Source: Gymnopilus junonius (lineage: Eukaryota > Basidiomycota > Agaricomycetes > Agaricales > Galerinaceae). From it: a DNA stretch of 64,000 nt. Where the stretch lies: the NCBI GenBank assembly GCA_015501075.1, contig JADNYJ010000054.1, positions 62,001-126,000 on the forward strand. The letters are read 5' to 3'. The notes under the pieces were generated by a model that did not search any database, was not told the origin of the DNA, and worked only from the letters and a program-made list of their open reading frames with translations. Of this stretch, positions 47,079 to 57,845 are shown one piece after another. The translations under genes and the position numbers were made by a program. Numbering within the stretch: position 1 is the first letter of the stretch; each line of letters opens with the position of its first letter.

Positions 47079-47275
47079 CTGCGTCTGCTGGTGGCTTCTG
47101 TTGTTGTCAGTCAGTTCATCTCTTGGTTGCCTTCACGGCTCGATTGCGATGCTATCCAGGTTGCTGGGAGGGTACGTTGTGTGGCGCCTGAAGCTGGGCC
47201 GGCTTGGGAGGAGTCTCTGTTGCTGTCGATGTTCCTTGTTCCGCTGGTGTTGTTGCGCCTGGCATGTCCGCGTCC

Positions 47276-49099
47276 TCAGGATGGGGTTCTTGTAGAGGTT
47301 CTAGAGAAGGTTCTGCTGTGTACCAGGATGGGTCTGCACCTGGGGTCCTCTGTTGGTCGGTCTTGTGAGTTGCTAACTTGCTGAGAGTTTCGTGGTCGTG
47401 TTTCTGCTGAGGTGTCAGTCCGTCTGTTGTGATGTTCTTCCTGTGGTGGTGGTGGCCGGTAGAAGTCGCCTCTTGGTCGGGACTGCTGCCCGTTGTATCG
47501 TTGTTCTTCTCTTTCTTGTCCTCGGCGTTGTTGGTTGAGCTCGTATCTCTGGTTGTCGAAGTTTCCGGTCCACCTTCCCGACGTCATGCTGTTCTCTAGA
47601 TCATCGTCTTTTCTCTTCCAAGTCCATTCGGCATTGAGAGCGGGGTAGTAGACGAAATGGTTTTCCGGGTACTTATCTCGTAGCCTTGCGCATTGTTCTA
47701 AGTAGATGGGGCAATTTCTGCTCCATGCGGCATGTCGAACGTCTTCTCGTCGTGCTCTTCTGCAGCTCGCGCAGGAATGTTCGTCGCGGTTCTTGTCGCA
47801 CTGTCTGGTGGGGTGGCGCCTCGAACAGCAGTTTGCGCAGACTTCTTCCTCCAGGCAATCTGAGGCTTTGTGGTTGGCGCTCGTAATTTGGCACTTATAG
47901 CATCTTCTGGGTTCTTCTTCAAGTTTCCTCGCTTTGTGCCTGCTACCTTCAATGATTAGTCCGTCTCTTATTATAGTGTTGGCCACTTCTCTGTCTCTTG
48001 TCGTGAGGATTGCATGTGCGAACGTCTGTTGCGGGTTCCAGCTTTTCGACGGGTCTCGCATCCATTTAATTTGCTCTATTGCACCTCTTCGTAGTCCGCT
48101 GTACTCCTCGATCTTTCTTGCTCGGTCGTTCAAGGTGTTCTGGAGGCTGGTCGAAATAAACTCGACTATCAGCGAGTACTGTCTGTCTTTGATGCTTGCT
48201 GGCCCGAATTTGTCCTCGAAAATTTTCCTTGCATCCTCCCTGCTGAGCCATTCTACCCCTTTCTCATTTGACATCTCCATAATCACCCCTCTGTTCTTCA
48301 GGATTCTTGCGGCAATGAATTTCGTGTCTTCGGGCTTGTGGTCTGACATCATCTCGGGTTCGTCCCACCTCGAGCTGCTGTAGCTGTAATCCGTGTCCGG
48401 TAGGGCATTCCATGCAAGGTTCGCCTTCTCCACTATTTCCATCAGGGTCAGGTTTGCGACCGCACTTTCCACTCCAGGAGCCGTATCTATCAAAATCTGT
48501 CAGTTTCACTTGTTTTCTCTCGAGAATACCTCAGCTCGTAGATTGTTGTCCTTGCTGCCGCCGTTTACCGTCGTTCTCAGTGCATCGGCGTACGTTGGGT
48601 TCCTGAGCACGTTGGCCCCCTGTTGCATTGTGGTCTGTAGGATCTCTGTCGATGGCAAGCCATATGGGGGTTTTTGTGCTGCTATCTTCTCGGTTATAGC
48701 CTTTGTGCCATCCTCTATTGTCCTGCCGATGTCTTTCTTTAGGGTGTCTGCCAGTTCGTCGAATGTGGTCAGTGCGTGTGTGGTCGCCATAGCCATTGCT
48801 TCTTCCATGGGGAGATTGTCGAGGCTGATCGCCACGGACCTCATTGTATTGATCCAGTCATTATGTGAAAGTAGTCGTTTGTCTATAGTTGCCCAGAGTA
48901 ATGCTGTTGAAAGGGTCGAAATGGTGAAACGTTCACCTTGTGGTACTAGTTCTTTCTCATATAAGAACTTCTTTGCAGTTTCCTTGTCCTTGATCCTCGA
49001 TCTCGAGTCTTTCAATATGTCGCCTTTTGCAGATTCGGAGACACTGGTGCTAGGTCCGGCACTTGCCCTCGTGACACGCGCGTTCGATTTTTGACTCAT
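47276..49099 (-). pseudogene. LINE ORF1 (Gag-like, CCHC zinc knuckles)
   Basis: Starts MSQKSNARVTRASAGP at 49099. The frame runs to ...VFSRENK, meets two TGA codons three bases apart near 48,500, and then continues in the same frame to 47276. The C-terminal part has three zinc knuckles: CYKCQITSANHKASDC, CANCCSRRHPTRQC, and HSCASCRRARRED ending NCP. After that comes an Arg/Gln/Pro-rich tail. Such proteins bind the element RNA. The start overlaps nothing else; the 5' UTR lies above 49,100. Confidence 0.85.
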
Positions 49100-49283
49100 T
49101 GCTTCTGAGGGGTGCGTACGTCGGTTTGCGAGGACTTATAGGCGAGAACGGGAGGTTCAGACAGTAAGAGAAAACTTGTCTACTCTACTTTAATACCATA
49201 CTGTACCGTCCTGCCTCTGTTCTCCACTGCCTGGACCGTGGGAAGAACGTCGGTGGTGGTGGTAGCGGATCAAGCGAGCTCCC

Positions 49284-49293
49284 AGATATTATG
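49284..49293. repeat. Target-site duplication of the LINE (5' side)
   Basis: AGATATTATG, identical to 43990-43999. The flank then continues TTTACCACTG. Confidence 0.85.
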
Positions 49294-49357
49294 TTTACCA
49301 CTGCCAGCAGCAGATTCAGCGACAGATTCAGCGACTAGCTAGGCCGTATTCTATCTC

Positions 49358-49591
49358 ATGACTCGCGCAAAGGTCTATCGTACACAGCCGGAACACGTTA
49401 ACTACAATGACCCCGATGTCAAGACACGAATCGAGGAGGCATGTGCAGCAGTCTGTGCTGGCCACATGGATCTGTCAAAAGCCACCAGGAAATGCGACCT
49501 CCCCTACGGGACTCTACGAAACCGGTATCATAACTTCAGGAAACCAGTGAAGGAGGCTCATAGTAAGCAGAGGACTTGGCGACAACACTAA
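49358..49591 (+). pseudogene. HTH-psq/CENP-B-like N-terminal fragment of a DNA transposase
   Basis: 77 residues starting MTRAKVYRTQPEHVNYNDPD include DVKTRIEEACAAVCAGHMDL then SKATRKCDLPYGTLRNRYHN. The AL-rich helix and PYGTLRNR recognition helix are typical of the HTH-psq domain at the N-terminus of pogo/Tc1-type transposases and related domesticated proteins. The frame ends soon after (SKQRTWRQH) and no DDE catalytic domain follows, so it is truncated. Confidence 0.65.
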
Positions 49592-50113
49592 GCTCTCTGC
49601 ATGTGCCGTACTTCGGCTCAGCGGAGCTCCAAAATTTACGGTGACCACACTGTGACAGTTGTTTCAATCTCCCCATGTTTTGAGATTTGAGACGCGGAAA
49701 TGCTCCTGTGCTTTCCACATCTACTTTTCGCTAAAATTTTTGTTATAGCCGTGTTTAGACTTCAAATATGTACCTATGTATGAAATTATATGCTGCTTGG
49801 AGTTGTGCTAAATATCTAATCGATTTTTCTTTGCGACGATTTCAAACTCCCGATAAAGGATAGTAGTTGCAAGTATGTATGTAAATGAAGAAGTAGCCCA
49901 TAATTAGCTTTGAGCTCGGCACCGTCGGGGAAATGACCGTGCACTTTTTTCAATCTAACCAAAAATGACTCGACCAATACCCAGGTGTGATGTACAAAGA
50001 TGCTCGTCTCAGAAACCTTGCACCAGAGTCCCATCTTTTTCTGTCAATCTATCTCAACTCGATTCTTAAACTGCAAGACAGCTCTGTAAATTAGCAATAT
50101 AAAAAAAACTACC
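49592..50113. other. Intergenic region
   Basis: Between the HTH fragment and the first ERI-1-like gene. Nothing recognisable. Possible promoter of the exonuclease gene, with an AT-rich stretch (AATATAAAAAA) just before its ATG. Confidence 0.35.
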
Positions 50114-50895
50114 ATGGCTGTCACCGTCGTGCCCCGTCCCTCCGCCAACCCCACAACACAGAGCAGCAGCGACAATGGTACCACCCTCCGATACCTCCTC
50201 ATCCTAGATTTCGAAGCATCATGCTGGGAGTCAGGCTCAGACGTCAACCAGGAGATTATCGAATTCCCTACTCTCCTTTATAACATCCAAGAGCGCAAGG
50301 TGGAGGCTACATTCCACAAATATGTGAAGCCCATACAGGATCCCAAACTGAGTGAATTCTGTACCAAGTTGACTGGGATCACGCAGGTAGGATTTAGTTA
50401 TGCGCTCTTGCGTTCCGAACATTTGTGCCTGATGTTCCGATCAAGGAAACAGTCGATGCTGCCGAAACCTTCCCGACTGTCTGGAGGAGCTTCCTTGCTT
50501 TCCTCGATGAGCATGGCGTACTCCAAGACCCAGCATCATATGCATTCTTATGTTGCGGTGACTGGGACATGAAAACGATGCTCCCGAAGCAACTTGATTA
50601 TGAAGGCTCCAAAAACTCCAATCTGCAGCCCCTACCTCCCTTGCTCACTGAGAGATGGATAAACGTTAAAAAAGTATTCCAGCGCAAGAACCACGGTAGA
50701 CAGGCGAAGGGAATGGTAGGGATGCTACATCAGCTGAAATTGAAGCTCGAGGGGAGGCATCATTCTGGAATTGATGATTGCAGGAATATCGCGAAGATTG
50801 TGGAGAGGTTGCAAAGTAGTCGTGGGTGGACGCCTGGTGCGGACGGAGGGGAATTCACGAGGGGGATACCGCCGAGACGACGTAATAGAACATAA
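50114..50895 (+). CDS. ERI-1-like 3'-5' exoribonuclease, copy 1
   Basis: Exons 50114-50386 and 50446-50895 give 240 residues. DEDDh exonuclease signatures: ILDFEASCWE (Asp and Glu of motif I), EFPTLLYNI, FCTKLTGITQ, FLCCGDWDMKTMLP (motif II Asp) and GRHHSGIDDCRNIAKIV (His and Asp of motif III). The layout matches the ERI1/3'hExo/snipper family, which trims histone mRNA, 5.8S rRNA 3' ends or small interfering RNAs. There is no SAP domain, so the protein is the short form. The next gene is a paralogue with the intron at the same place. The Arg-rich end (PPRRRNRT) is unlike copy 2. Confidence 0.9.
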
Positions 50896-51277
50896 GGCTT
50901 GAAGGGTTTATATCCAGGGACTATCATGTGCAATGTTGGGTAGACGTGCCTGGATTCTATGCGCCGCTGTATGTAGCCTGGATGAGGCTCGAGGATAATT
51001 GAAACTAAGCAAAACAAAACATTAGTAGGTCTGACCTCCAACCTATGTACATGAAAGCCGTTTTGAAGCCTGCAGTGGGCGCAGAAATAATAATATAGCA
51101 AAAGAAGAACAGCTGCAGTTGACGCTTGCTCAACTGCAGTATCAATTATGGCAATTGGCCGCCTGTGGAAAGAAATATCTTGGTCTGGGAAATGACGACC
51201 GGACCGTGTGCTGCGTTGGGTTTGACGCCAATGACTCATGCATCTTTCCTTGAATTAGCCATCCCCTTGATACCGGC

Positions 51278-52068
51278 ATGGCAGTGTTCCTACGACGAGC
51301 ATCAACCTCTGCCGGACTCGGAAGGAATGGTGCCAGCACCTTGCAGTACCTCCTCGTCCTAGACTTTGAAGCTACCTGTTGGGAATCAGGTACCCGCAAG
51401 AACCAAGAGATCATCGAATTTCCTACCCTTCTTTATGATATCAAAGAGAAAAGTGTGCAGGCTACGTTCCATAAATACGTCAGGCCGCTGCAGGACCCCA
51501 AGCTGAGCGAGTTTTGTATGGAATTAACGGGGATATCGCAGGTGCGTTTGGATTTTGGCAGGTTGGGGCCTCGACTATATATCACAGCTGAGCGCTGACA
51601 TGCCTCTCATTTTGTTTGAAGGAAACGGTGGATGACGCAGAGCCCTTCCCGTCCGTGTGGAGAAGTTTCCATAGCTTCCTCGAACGACACGAGGTCTTTA
51701 AAGACCCCTCTGCATACTCTTTCCTCTGCTGTGGCGACTGGGACATCAGATCCATGCTCCCAACCCAACTCGCCTATGAAGCCTCAGTCTTCAAGGATCC
51801 AGACGCCCTCCAAGTTCAGCTCCTACGGCCCCCACTTGGCGACAGATGGATAAACATAAAGAAAGTGCTGCAAAAAAGACACCAGCTGAAACACGCGAAG
51901 GGGATGATGGGCATGCTGAGTCGGTTGGGGATCAGTCATGAGGGGAGACATCATTCGGGGATTGACGATGCGAGGAACATTGCAAGGATTGTGCAGAAGA
52001 TGCAGGAGGACGGGTGGAAGCCTAGTCCACAGGATTTTACGTGGATGTCTGGTTCGCCCAGGACTTGA
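51278..52068 (+). CDS. ERI-1-like 3'-5' exoribonuclease, copy 2
   Basis: Exons 51278-51541 and 51622-52068 give 236 residues. Motifs: VLDFEATCWE, FCMELTGISQ, FLCCGDWDIRSMLP and GRHHSGIDDARNIARIV; all five catalytic residues are in place. The intron follows SQ as in copy 1, so the pair arose by tandem duplication after that intron existed. The copies differ at many positions including the N-terminus, so the duplication is not recent. The substrate may be small RNA or structured RNA ends; this is inferred. Confidence 0.9.
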
Positions 52069-52329
52069 GGTTGAGGGAAGCCGTTGATCCAGAAAGAGTG
52101 CGAATGACAAAAATAGACTAGAACTTGAACTCCGCCACCGCTTGACCTTGTCCTTTGATTCTCTTGGTTTCTTTATATCCTTTCATTAGGCCACTTCGTG
52201 ATAAAGGCCTCCAGTTCTATGTATTGCCGACTGTCTCGATCTTTTTCAGATGATGATCTCGTGCATTATCATAGCCAGAACAAGGCTAAATGGCGCAATC
52301 CTCTCACCATTCCCACTGCTTCATGTTCT

Positions 52330-52336
52330 TATAAAT
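52330..52336 (+). promoter_or_regulatory. TATA-like box of glyoxalase-like gene 1
   Basis: TATAAAT lies 53 bases before the ATG at 52389. Confidence 0.35.
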
Positions 52337-52388
52337 CCTAGTCTTTCTGCTGTTACCACCACCTAGCTGCATTAAATTGAGAGACGCG

Positions 52389-53388
52389 ATGCCGGTTAAC
52401 ACCCGAACGCTCGATCACATCGTACACTTGACCCCTCCTGGTTCTCTCGAGGAGACATCGAAGCAGTGGCGCGAGCTCGGATTCCAGTCAGTCTCTTCCT
52501 CTCATTTCCTTCAATGATCCTGCTTATTGAGATGATACACCCACAGGGTACTTCCAGGTGGTGTGCACACAGATGGATTAACAGAGAACGCTCTTGTTGT
52601 AAGCCATCTCCCTGCTTTTACCAGATCGACCTTGAAATGTCAATTTGTACACCCAGGTCCTCAGTGACGGCGTCTACATCGAACTCATCTCGTTCACACA
52701 TCCCGCTTCACACTACCCCCCAGGCTCCCCTGCGCGCATAAAGCGCGACAACCACAGATGGGGGCACCTCCCTTATGGTTGGATCGATTTCGCGTTCCTC
52801 GGCACCGGATCCCGCGCTCCAGGCGAAAGCATCTCAGAAACCATCAACGAGCGAAGCAAGAAGGAAGGTACCGGGGTCGAATATACCCCCGAGGTAGATG
52901 GCGGGCGCACGAGGGCAGATGGGGTAGTATTGAAGTGGTTGATCAACTCCGTGAAGAGTGGAGAGGAGAAGGTGCTGCCGTTCTTCTGCGGAGACGTCAC
53001 TCCGAGGAAGTTGAGGGTGCCCAGCGATCCGCCTGAAAATACCGTCCATCCTTCCGGTGCTCTAGGAATTGCACACGTGCACATCCTAGCCGAACCCTCG
53101 TCATTCAACGAGACTGCACGGCAGATCACCTCCGTCCTTGGCCCCAGCTCAACTTCATTTGTGACCCATGATGCTCCTTCACTTTATTGGAATTTAGACA
53201 CGCAGGGAGCCAAATTTACCGATGATGCTCAGCTTGTGCTCAGCACGCCCATTGGGAAGGAGGAGGAGGCTTTTGTGCAGGGTTTAGGCAAGGGGATTTA
53301 TGAGGTTAGGTTCTTTTTGAAAGTGGACGATGAGACGCCAGACAGTCAGAGGACACCTTATGGGAGAATTGGATGGGTGATTGTATAG
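52389..53388 (+). CDS. Glyoxalase-3-like (VOC fold) protein, copy 1
   Basis: Exons 52389-52486, 52547-52598 and 52657-53388 give 293 residues. N-terminus: MPVNTRTLDHIVHLTPPGSL, with His in LDHIVHL as in the Glyoxalase_3 (VOC) family. Then VLPGGVHTDGLTENALV, SDGVYIELISFTHP (Glu in YIELI), GWIDFAFLG, LPFFCGDVTPRKLRVPSD. The second half has ALGIAHVHIL, a repeat of the VOC unit, and ends TPYGRIGWVIV. The family's substrates are not known; the fold is used for metal-dependent dioxygenases, lyases and resistance proteins. It is followed by a decayed copy and a second gene. Confidence 0.82.
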
Positions 53389-53929
53389 TGATTGCTCTGT
53401 GATAACACTCTGATTTTAAATCCGTGGTGCATGGCGCATACGTGAGGAATATCTATTTCGGTAGCGTGCCTATGGCTTTTGTGGCGCAGAGTGTATTAGA
53501 CCAGTCAAAGGCCAGTGCAAAAAAAAACCGGCAAGATTTAAGCACAAGTGCCAGTCAAACTTGACTTGAACGATGCAGGAAAATCCATTCTACCGTTCTG
53601 AAGGACAGTGAGCTGAATGAACTATTTTGATGAATTATTAGGGGTTGAGGCTTCCCGAGAATGATGGACAGAATTGCAATACCACTTCTCAATTCCAACG
53701 GCCAATGTTTGACATTCTGATTTTGATGAGGTTCTTCAAATACAGTCTATCGGTTGATATTGACGTTATTACTGATCCGATAGAACCTGGTGATAGTCGA
53801 AGAGCGTGTGGGCATGCCATTGCGAATTATGCAGTCCACGGAATGATATTCTCAGAGTGCATTCCGGGTGCATTTCACGACATGATCATAATAGTCGTGG
53901 TTGAAGGTGTCCGGAAGGTCTGGTTTTCT

Positions 53930-54340
53930 ATGGTCAAACGATAGCAGCGGGATCGAGTATGTTCTGGAAGTAGACGGCGAGGGACGAGAACAGGCGATGT
54001 GGTTTTAAAGTGGGGGCCCAGCGCAGAATCGGTCCAGGTTACCTTTCTTTTCTGGAGACGTCACATATGCCGAGGAAGTTGAGGGTGCTCAGCGACCCGC
54101 CAGGAAATAGGGTTCATACATCCAGCAGCAATATGCATCGTGTATATAGTTGAACTCTCTTCATTCGAAGAAGCTTCAAGCCAGCCCATTCAGTCGGTGG
54201 CGACAAGACAATTTCAAATTTTCGCAGAGCGTGGCAAGCTACTTTACTTGGGAGCTGGACGCACACTCAGTACGGGAGGAAGGGTAAGTCAAGGATTTAT
54301 GAAGTTGGGTTCCTTGTGAAAGGAGCAATGTAATGCCGGA
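53930..54340 (+). pseudogene. Glyoxalase-3-like relic
   Basis: Fragments GIEYVLEVDGEG, LPFFSGDVT, RKLRVLSDPPGN and LSSFEEASSQPIQSV appear in different frames with several stops. The order matches the middle and C-terminal part of the two intact neighbours. The N-terminal half is missing; the upstream 53,645-53,944 frame is unrelated as far as I can see. Confidence 0.7.
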
Positions 54341-54649
54341 AAGAAGGAGCCCGTCTTTTGGGAAATCTGTCTGGGTCCCTCGAATGTAAGAGAGTAAGAC
54401 TAAAATTATGGTGGCCGTTCAGAATCAAAGATCTACGTGTGCGACAAAAATAGATCAACCAACTTTCCTCCCCCGTGGCCCCTCATTTCAATGACTCCCA
54501 TTGCCTGCAGACTTTGGCTTGAAAGCCTGTAAATTATAACGCGTGCTTAGTAAATCTGACGTCGCTAAAATCTCAAGGAAGGAGATCAACTTGGAAGTAT
54601 GGATGGCGCAATCCTCTGTCTTGATTTCTTCCCAGTCCCCACTTCCATG

Positions 54650-54657
54650 TATAAAAG
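54650..54657 (+). promoter_or_regulatory. TATA box of glyoxalase-like gene 2
   Basis: TATAAAAG lies 74 bases before the ATG at 54724, a good fungal TATA position. Confidence 0.45.
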
Positions 54658-54723
54658 GACGGAAGTGGGTTCTGAAATCCGAGAACCCGCTTCTCTTCCC
54701 CATCTTCAGCTTCTTGAAAGACG

Positions 54724-55858
54724 ATGTCGATCAACACCCAAACGCTGGACCACATCGTGCACTTGACCCCTCCTGGTTCGGTCCAAGAGGTGTCGAAGCA
54801 GTTTAGAGAACTCGGGTTCCAGTTAGTCATCTTTCCAAATCCCAATCCTCCCAGCGTTTGGCCTCACAAGTCATGCTGAATTTGTTGTAGAGTGCTTCCA
54901 GGCGGCACGCACACTGACAAGCTCACCCAGAACGCTCTCGTCGTCAGTCTACCTCTTCCTTCCTACTCCCCTTGCGAACCAACAGAATTCCTATACATCC
55001 ATCCAACCAGGTCTTCCCAGACGGCGTCTACCTCGAACTCATCTCCTTCGTCCACCCCCTCTCCTACTACCCCCCGGGCACACCTCAACACCGCGCCCGC
55101 GACGCGCATCAATGGGCCCACCTGCCCCCGGCTGGATCGACTTCGCCTTCCTAGGCAACGGCTCCCTTCTCCCTCCCCAAAGCATCTCGAAACTCATAAA
55201 CCACCGCTCGAAGACCGAAGGGAGCGGAATCGCGTATGATCTCGAAGTTGAGCAAGGAAGAGTCAGGACTGACGGCGTTCGTCTTCGGTGGTTGATCAGC
55301 CAAGCGGAGAAGGGCGCAGAGAGGAGGGGCGTGGTGCCCTTTTTCTGTGGGATGTTAAGCCCAGTTCGAGGAAATTGAGGGTATGTATGTAAATTATATG
55401 TTTTGGAAAGCCCTCTGACATGTACTCTATATATTTTTTGTTGAATTTCAAAAATTAAATAGGTCCCCAGCGATCCGCCCTCCAACACCACCCACCCTTC
55501 TAGCGCCCTCGGAATCGCATACGTTCGCGTCCTCGTGAACACCTCGTCCTTCGCCCAAGTCTCAAAACAACTCATCTCCGTCGTCGGCAAGAAACCAACC
55601 TCTATCTCCGAGTCCCCTTCCCCAAAAAAAGCTGTCTGGGATTTGGACACCGTAAACCTAGATGTCAAGAAGAAACGATCACAGCTCGTGCTCTCCACGC
55701 CTGACGGAGAGGAGGAAGAAGCGTTCGTGAAGAGTGCGGGTATTGAGGCGGGTGCTGGGAAGGGGATTTATGAGGTTGCTTTTTTCGTTAAATCTGACAG
55801 GGTGCCTCGGAGTAGGGCTACGCCTTACGGGAAGATTTCGTGGGTGAAGAGCGAGTAG
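54724..55858 (+). CDS. Glyoxalase-3-like (VOC fold) protein, copy 2, frame broken twice
   Basis: Exons 54724-54821, 54891-54942, 55011-55380 and 55463-55858. Start MSINTQTLDHIVHLTPPGSV; then VLPGGTHTDKLTQNALV, FPDGVYLELISFVHPLSYYP, GWIDFAFLGNGS, VVPFFCG, PSDPPSNTTHPSSALGIAYV, and the end TPYGKISWVKSE. Exon lengths 1 and 2 equal those of copy 1 (98 and 52 nt); copy 2 has one more intron. Exon 3 is 370 nt, two short of a full frame. One base is missing at the C run 55125-55129 (before GWIDFAF) and one at the GGG 55349-55351 (before DVKPSSRKLR). Sequencing error is likely; otherwise a fresh pseudogene. Confidence 0.8.
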
Positions 55859-56062
55859 TATTATACAAGTATGTAAAATGTAAATAAAGCAGGTTGGTAA
55901 TGGGTTTGCACTTCTATGTACTTGCTAATGGTATTCTGTACTATGTACTATGTCCATTCGAAAAAGAAAAAAACTGTAATATATATCCATGTATATATAT
56001 GAAAGGTCCAGAAATACATCTTCGTAATTTATTTATATATATAAAGTAAAAGAGAGAAAACA
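55859..56062. other. Convergent intergenic region
   Basis: Short AT-rich gap between the 3' ends of glyoxalase-like gene 2 and ALG2. Confidence 0.4.
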
Positions 56063-57845
56063 CTAGGACGCAGGCAACACAAACGGACCCACCAAATAAG
56101 CCACCAAAAATCCAAAAAACATAATCAGCAGCGTCCCCCATCCACTTAATCCACCGAACCCCTGCACACTTCCCATCCCCACCGCCTCCCTCAACGCACC
56201 CTCCACCCCCGACTCATCGCCTCCATCCCAAACATCTCCCTCGCGCGCCTCTTCGCTCTCTCCCCCATCGCCTTTCGCTCCTCCTCAGGCAAGTTGACGA
56301 TCTCCTCCAATGCACGGGCCCATACCTCCGGGGTGGGGGTTCCAGCCACCCCGTTCGCTCGCTCGAGGGAGAAGAAGAAGGAGGAGGAGGAGGAGGCGAA
56401 GCCAAAACAGACTCCGTCGGCCCACCTGAATCGCACGCGAGCACCGGGATACCACACGCCATCGCCTCTACAGGCACGATCCCAAAATGTTCATTCGCCG
56501 GCGTATACAACAGCGCCAGAGAGCGTGGGTTCCGGAGGAGTGCGGTGCGCTGGGCAGTGGTGAAGTTGAGGAGGAACAGTACGTCTAGGGTTTGTGAAGG
56601 GTTGGGGCTTTCGGCGGGTAGGAGGTGGGTCGCGGAGAGGGGTTAGGGAGGGGAGAGGGGATGTGATGCTGTAGGAGAGGGAGAGGGAGATGCAGAGGTC
56701 GATTAGGGAGGAGAGGGTGTGGATGTTATCTTCCAGTCGGGGTCGTAGCCGCCTATAAGGGAAGGAAGAAGGATTAAGGGGTAAGTAAATGTAGTGGATG
56801 TACTGGGGGGTTAATTACCTGCAAGTACAAGACGGAGGTCTCTGAGATCCGGACGTCTCTTCTTCAGCAGCCCGAACGCCTCTAAAGCCAGTTTGGCATT
56901 TTTCTTTCCTTCGAATCTGTTCAGAGAAAGGAGAGTAGGACGTTCGCTGAGATGAAGGAAGTCAGAACGACAAAATAAATCAAGGGCTTTCGATAACGCG
57001 ACTCACGAAGTGATTTCAACAATATGTGAGTCTGAGTAGTCAATGGGAGCTTCGTATGCTGAGATGTTGATTCCTGGGTATACCACCCGCGGCATTTGGG
57101 TTATTGAAGGGAAGTAGGCTCTGAAGACGCGAGCTGTGAACCCTGAATTGGCGAGGATAACATCCGCCTGGCCTAAAGTATGAAAGTAAATCCCAGTGAC
57201 TACAAATTAAAATTTAAAGGAAGGAAACCAACTGACGCGTAGTCACCTCCTCCAACCAATCCATAGGCAAGCGATATAGCTTCTTTAACAACCCTCCTCT
57301 TCTCATCATACTGCCACTCCCCTCCACAAAAGCCCCATTCGCCAGCAGCTTATCCGGGAAATGGCAATAAAACACCACTCGAGTATGGCCTAGCGTCCGG
57401 AGAAAGGGTACACAGGTGGAGAGCTGGTCAACAAAGTAGACATCGTAGTCCGGCGAGGTGTGAGAGAGCAGATGGAAGGTGAGATGGAGCTGGCGGAGGT
57501 GGGCGAAGAGGATGTGCAGTTTGCCGTGTAGCGAGCGCGGGAAGGGTGGGCGGATGTGGTGTACGTTGAGGGTGCCTACCAGGGTAAGCTTAATGCAAGT
57601 CCAGCTGAGCACCGAGGAAGTGAGTACATACCATCCCTCGTCTCTTCAAAGCAGTGGTTCGGGTCGTGGTAGGATGTATAGAGATCCACAGTGTGCCCTA
57701 GGTTCTGCAAACCAAGTGCGGCGTCGACGACAAGTCGCTCTGCACCACCTGCAAAGACATTCAGATCGGGAAAGAAACAAGAAAACAGCTGGGTACCAAT
57801 TCCGAGGTCTGGGTGGATAAACGCAACTCGCAGTGGTCGCGACAT
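56063..57845 (-). CDS. ALG2: Alg2-type mannosyltransferase, several frame breaks
   Basis: ER enzyme adding the second and third mannose to the dolichol-linked oligosaccharide. Start [16 protein letters not shown] at 57845; then [109 protein letters not shown], the donor-binding ENEH-like segment [19 protein letters not shown] and SGGPTESV. The C-terminus is a membrane anchor ([15 protein letters not shown]). Conserved text changes frame at about 56730, 56639-56642, 56335-56339 and 56206-56210; each needs one more base. Introns are normal. As ALG2 is essential, poor base calling in GC-rich runs is likely. Confidence 0.88.

Larger units (their letters stand above)
44000..49283 (-). mobile_element. 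Non-LTR retrotransposon (LINE, Tad1-like layout), RT domain deleted
   Basis: A 5.28-kb element in minus orientation. It has a 5' UTR (about 49,100-49,283), ORF1 with CCHC knuckles, ORF2 with endonuclease and RNase H, a pyrimidine-rich 3' UTR (44,220-44,540 read on the minus strand) and a 24-nt poly(A) tail at 44000-44023. It is flanked by ten-base direct repeats. The endonuclease-ORF1-RNase H combination fits Tad1-type elements of fungi. ORF2 lacks the reverse transcriptase domain and both ORFs carry TGA stops, so the copy cannot move by itself. Insertion was between 43999 and the HTH-psq fragment at 49.36 kb. Confidence 0.9.

Noticed and set aside
46918..47384. Cys/Val/Leu-rich plus-strand frames
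   Set aside because: Antisense to the LINE ORFs; no homology and no start context.
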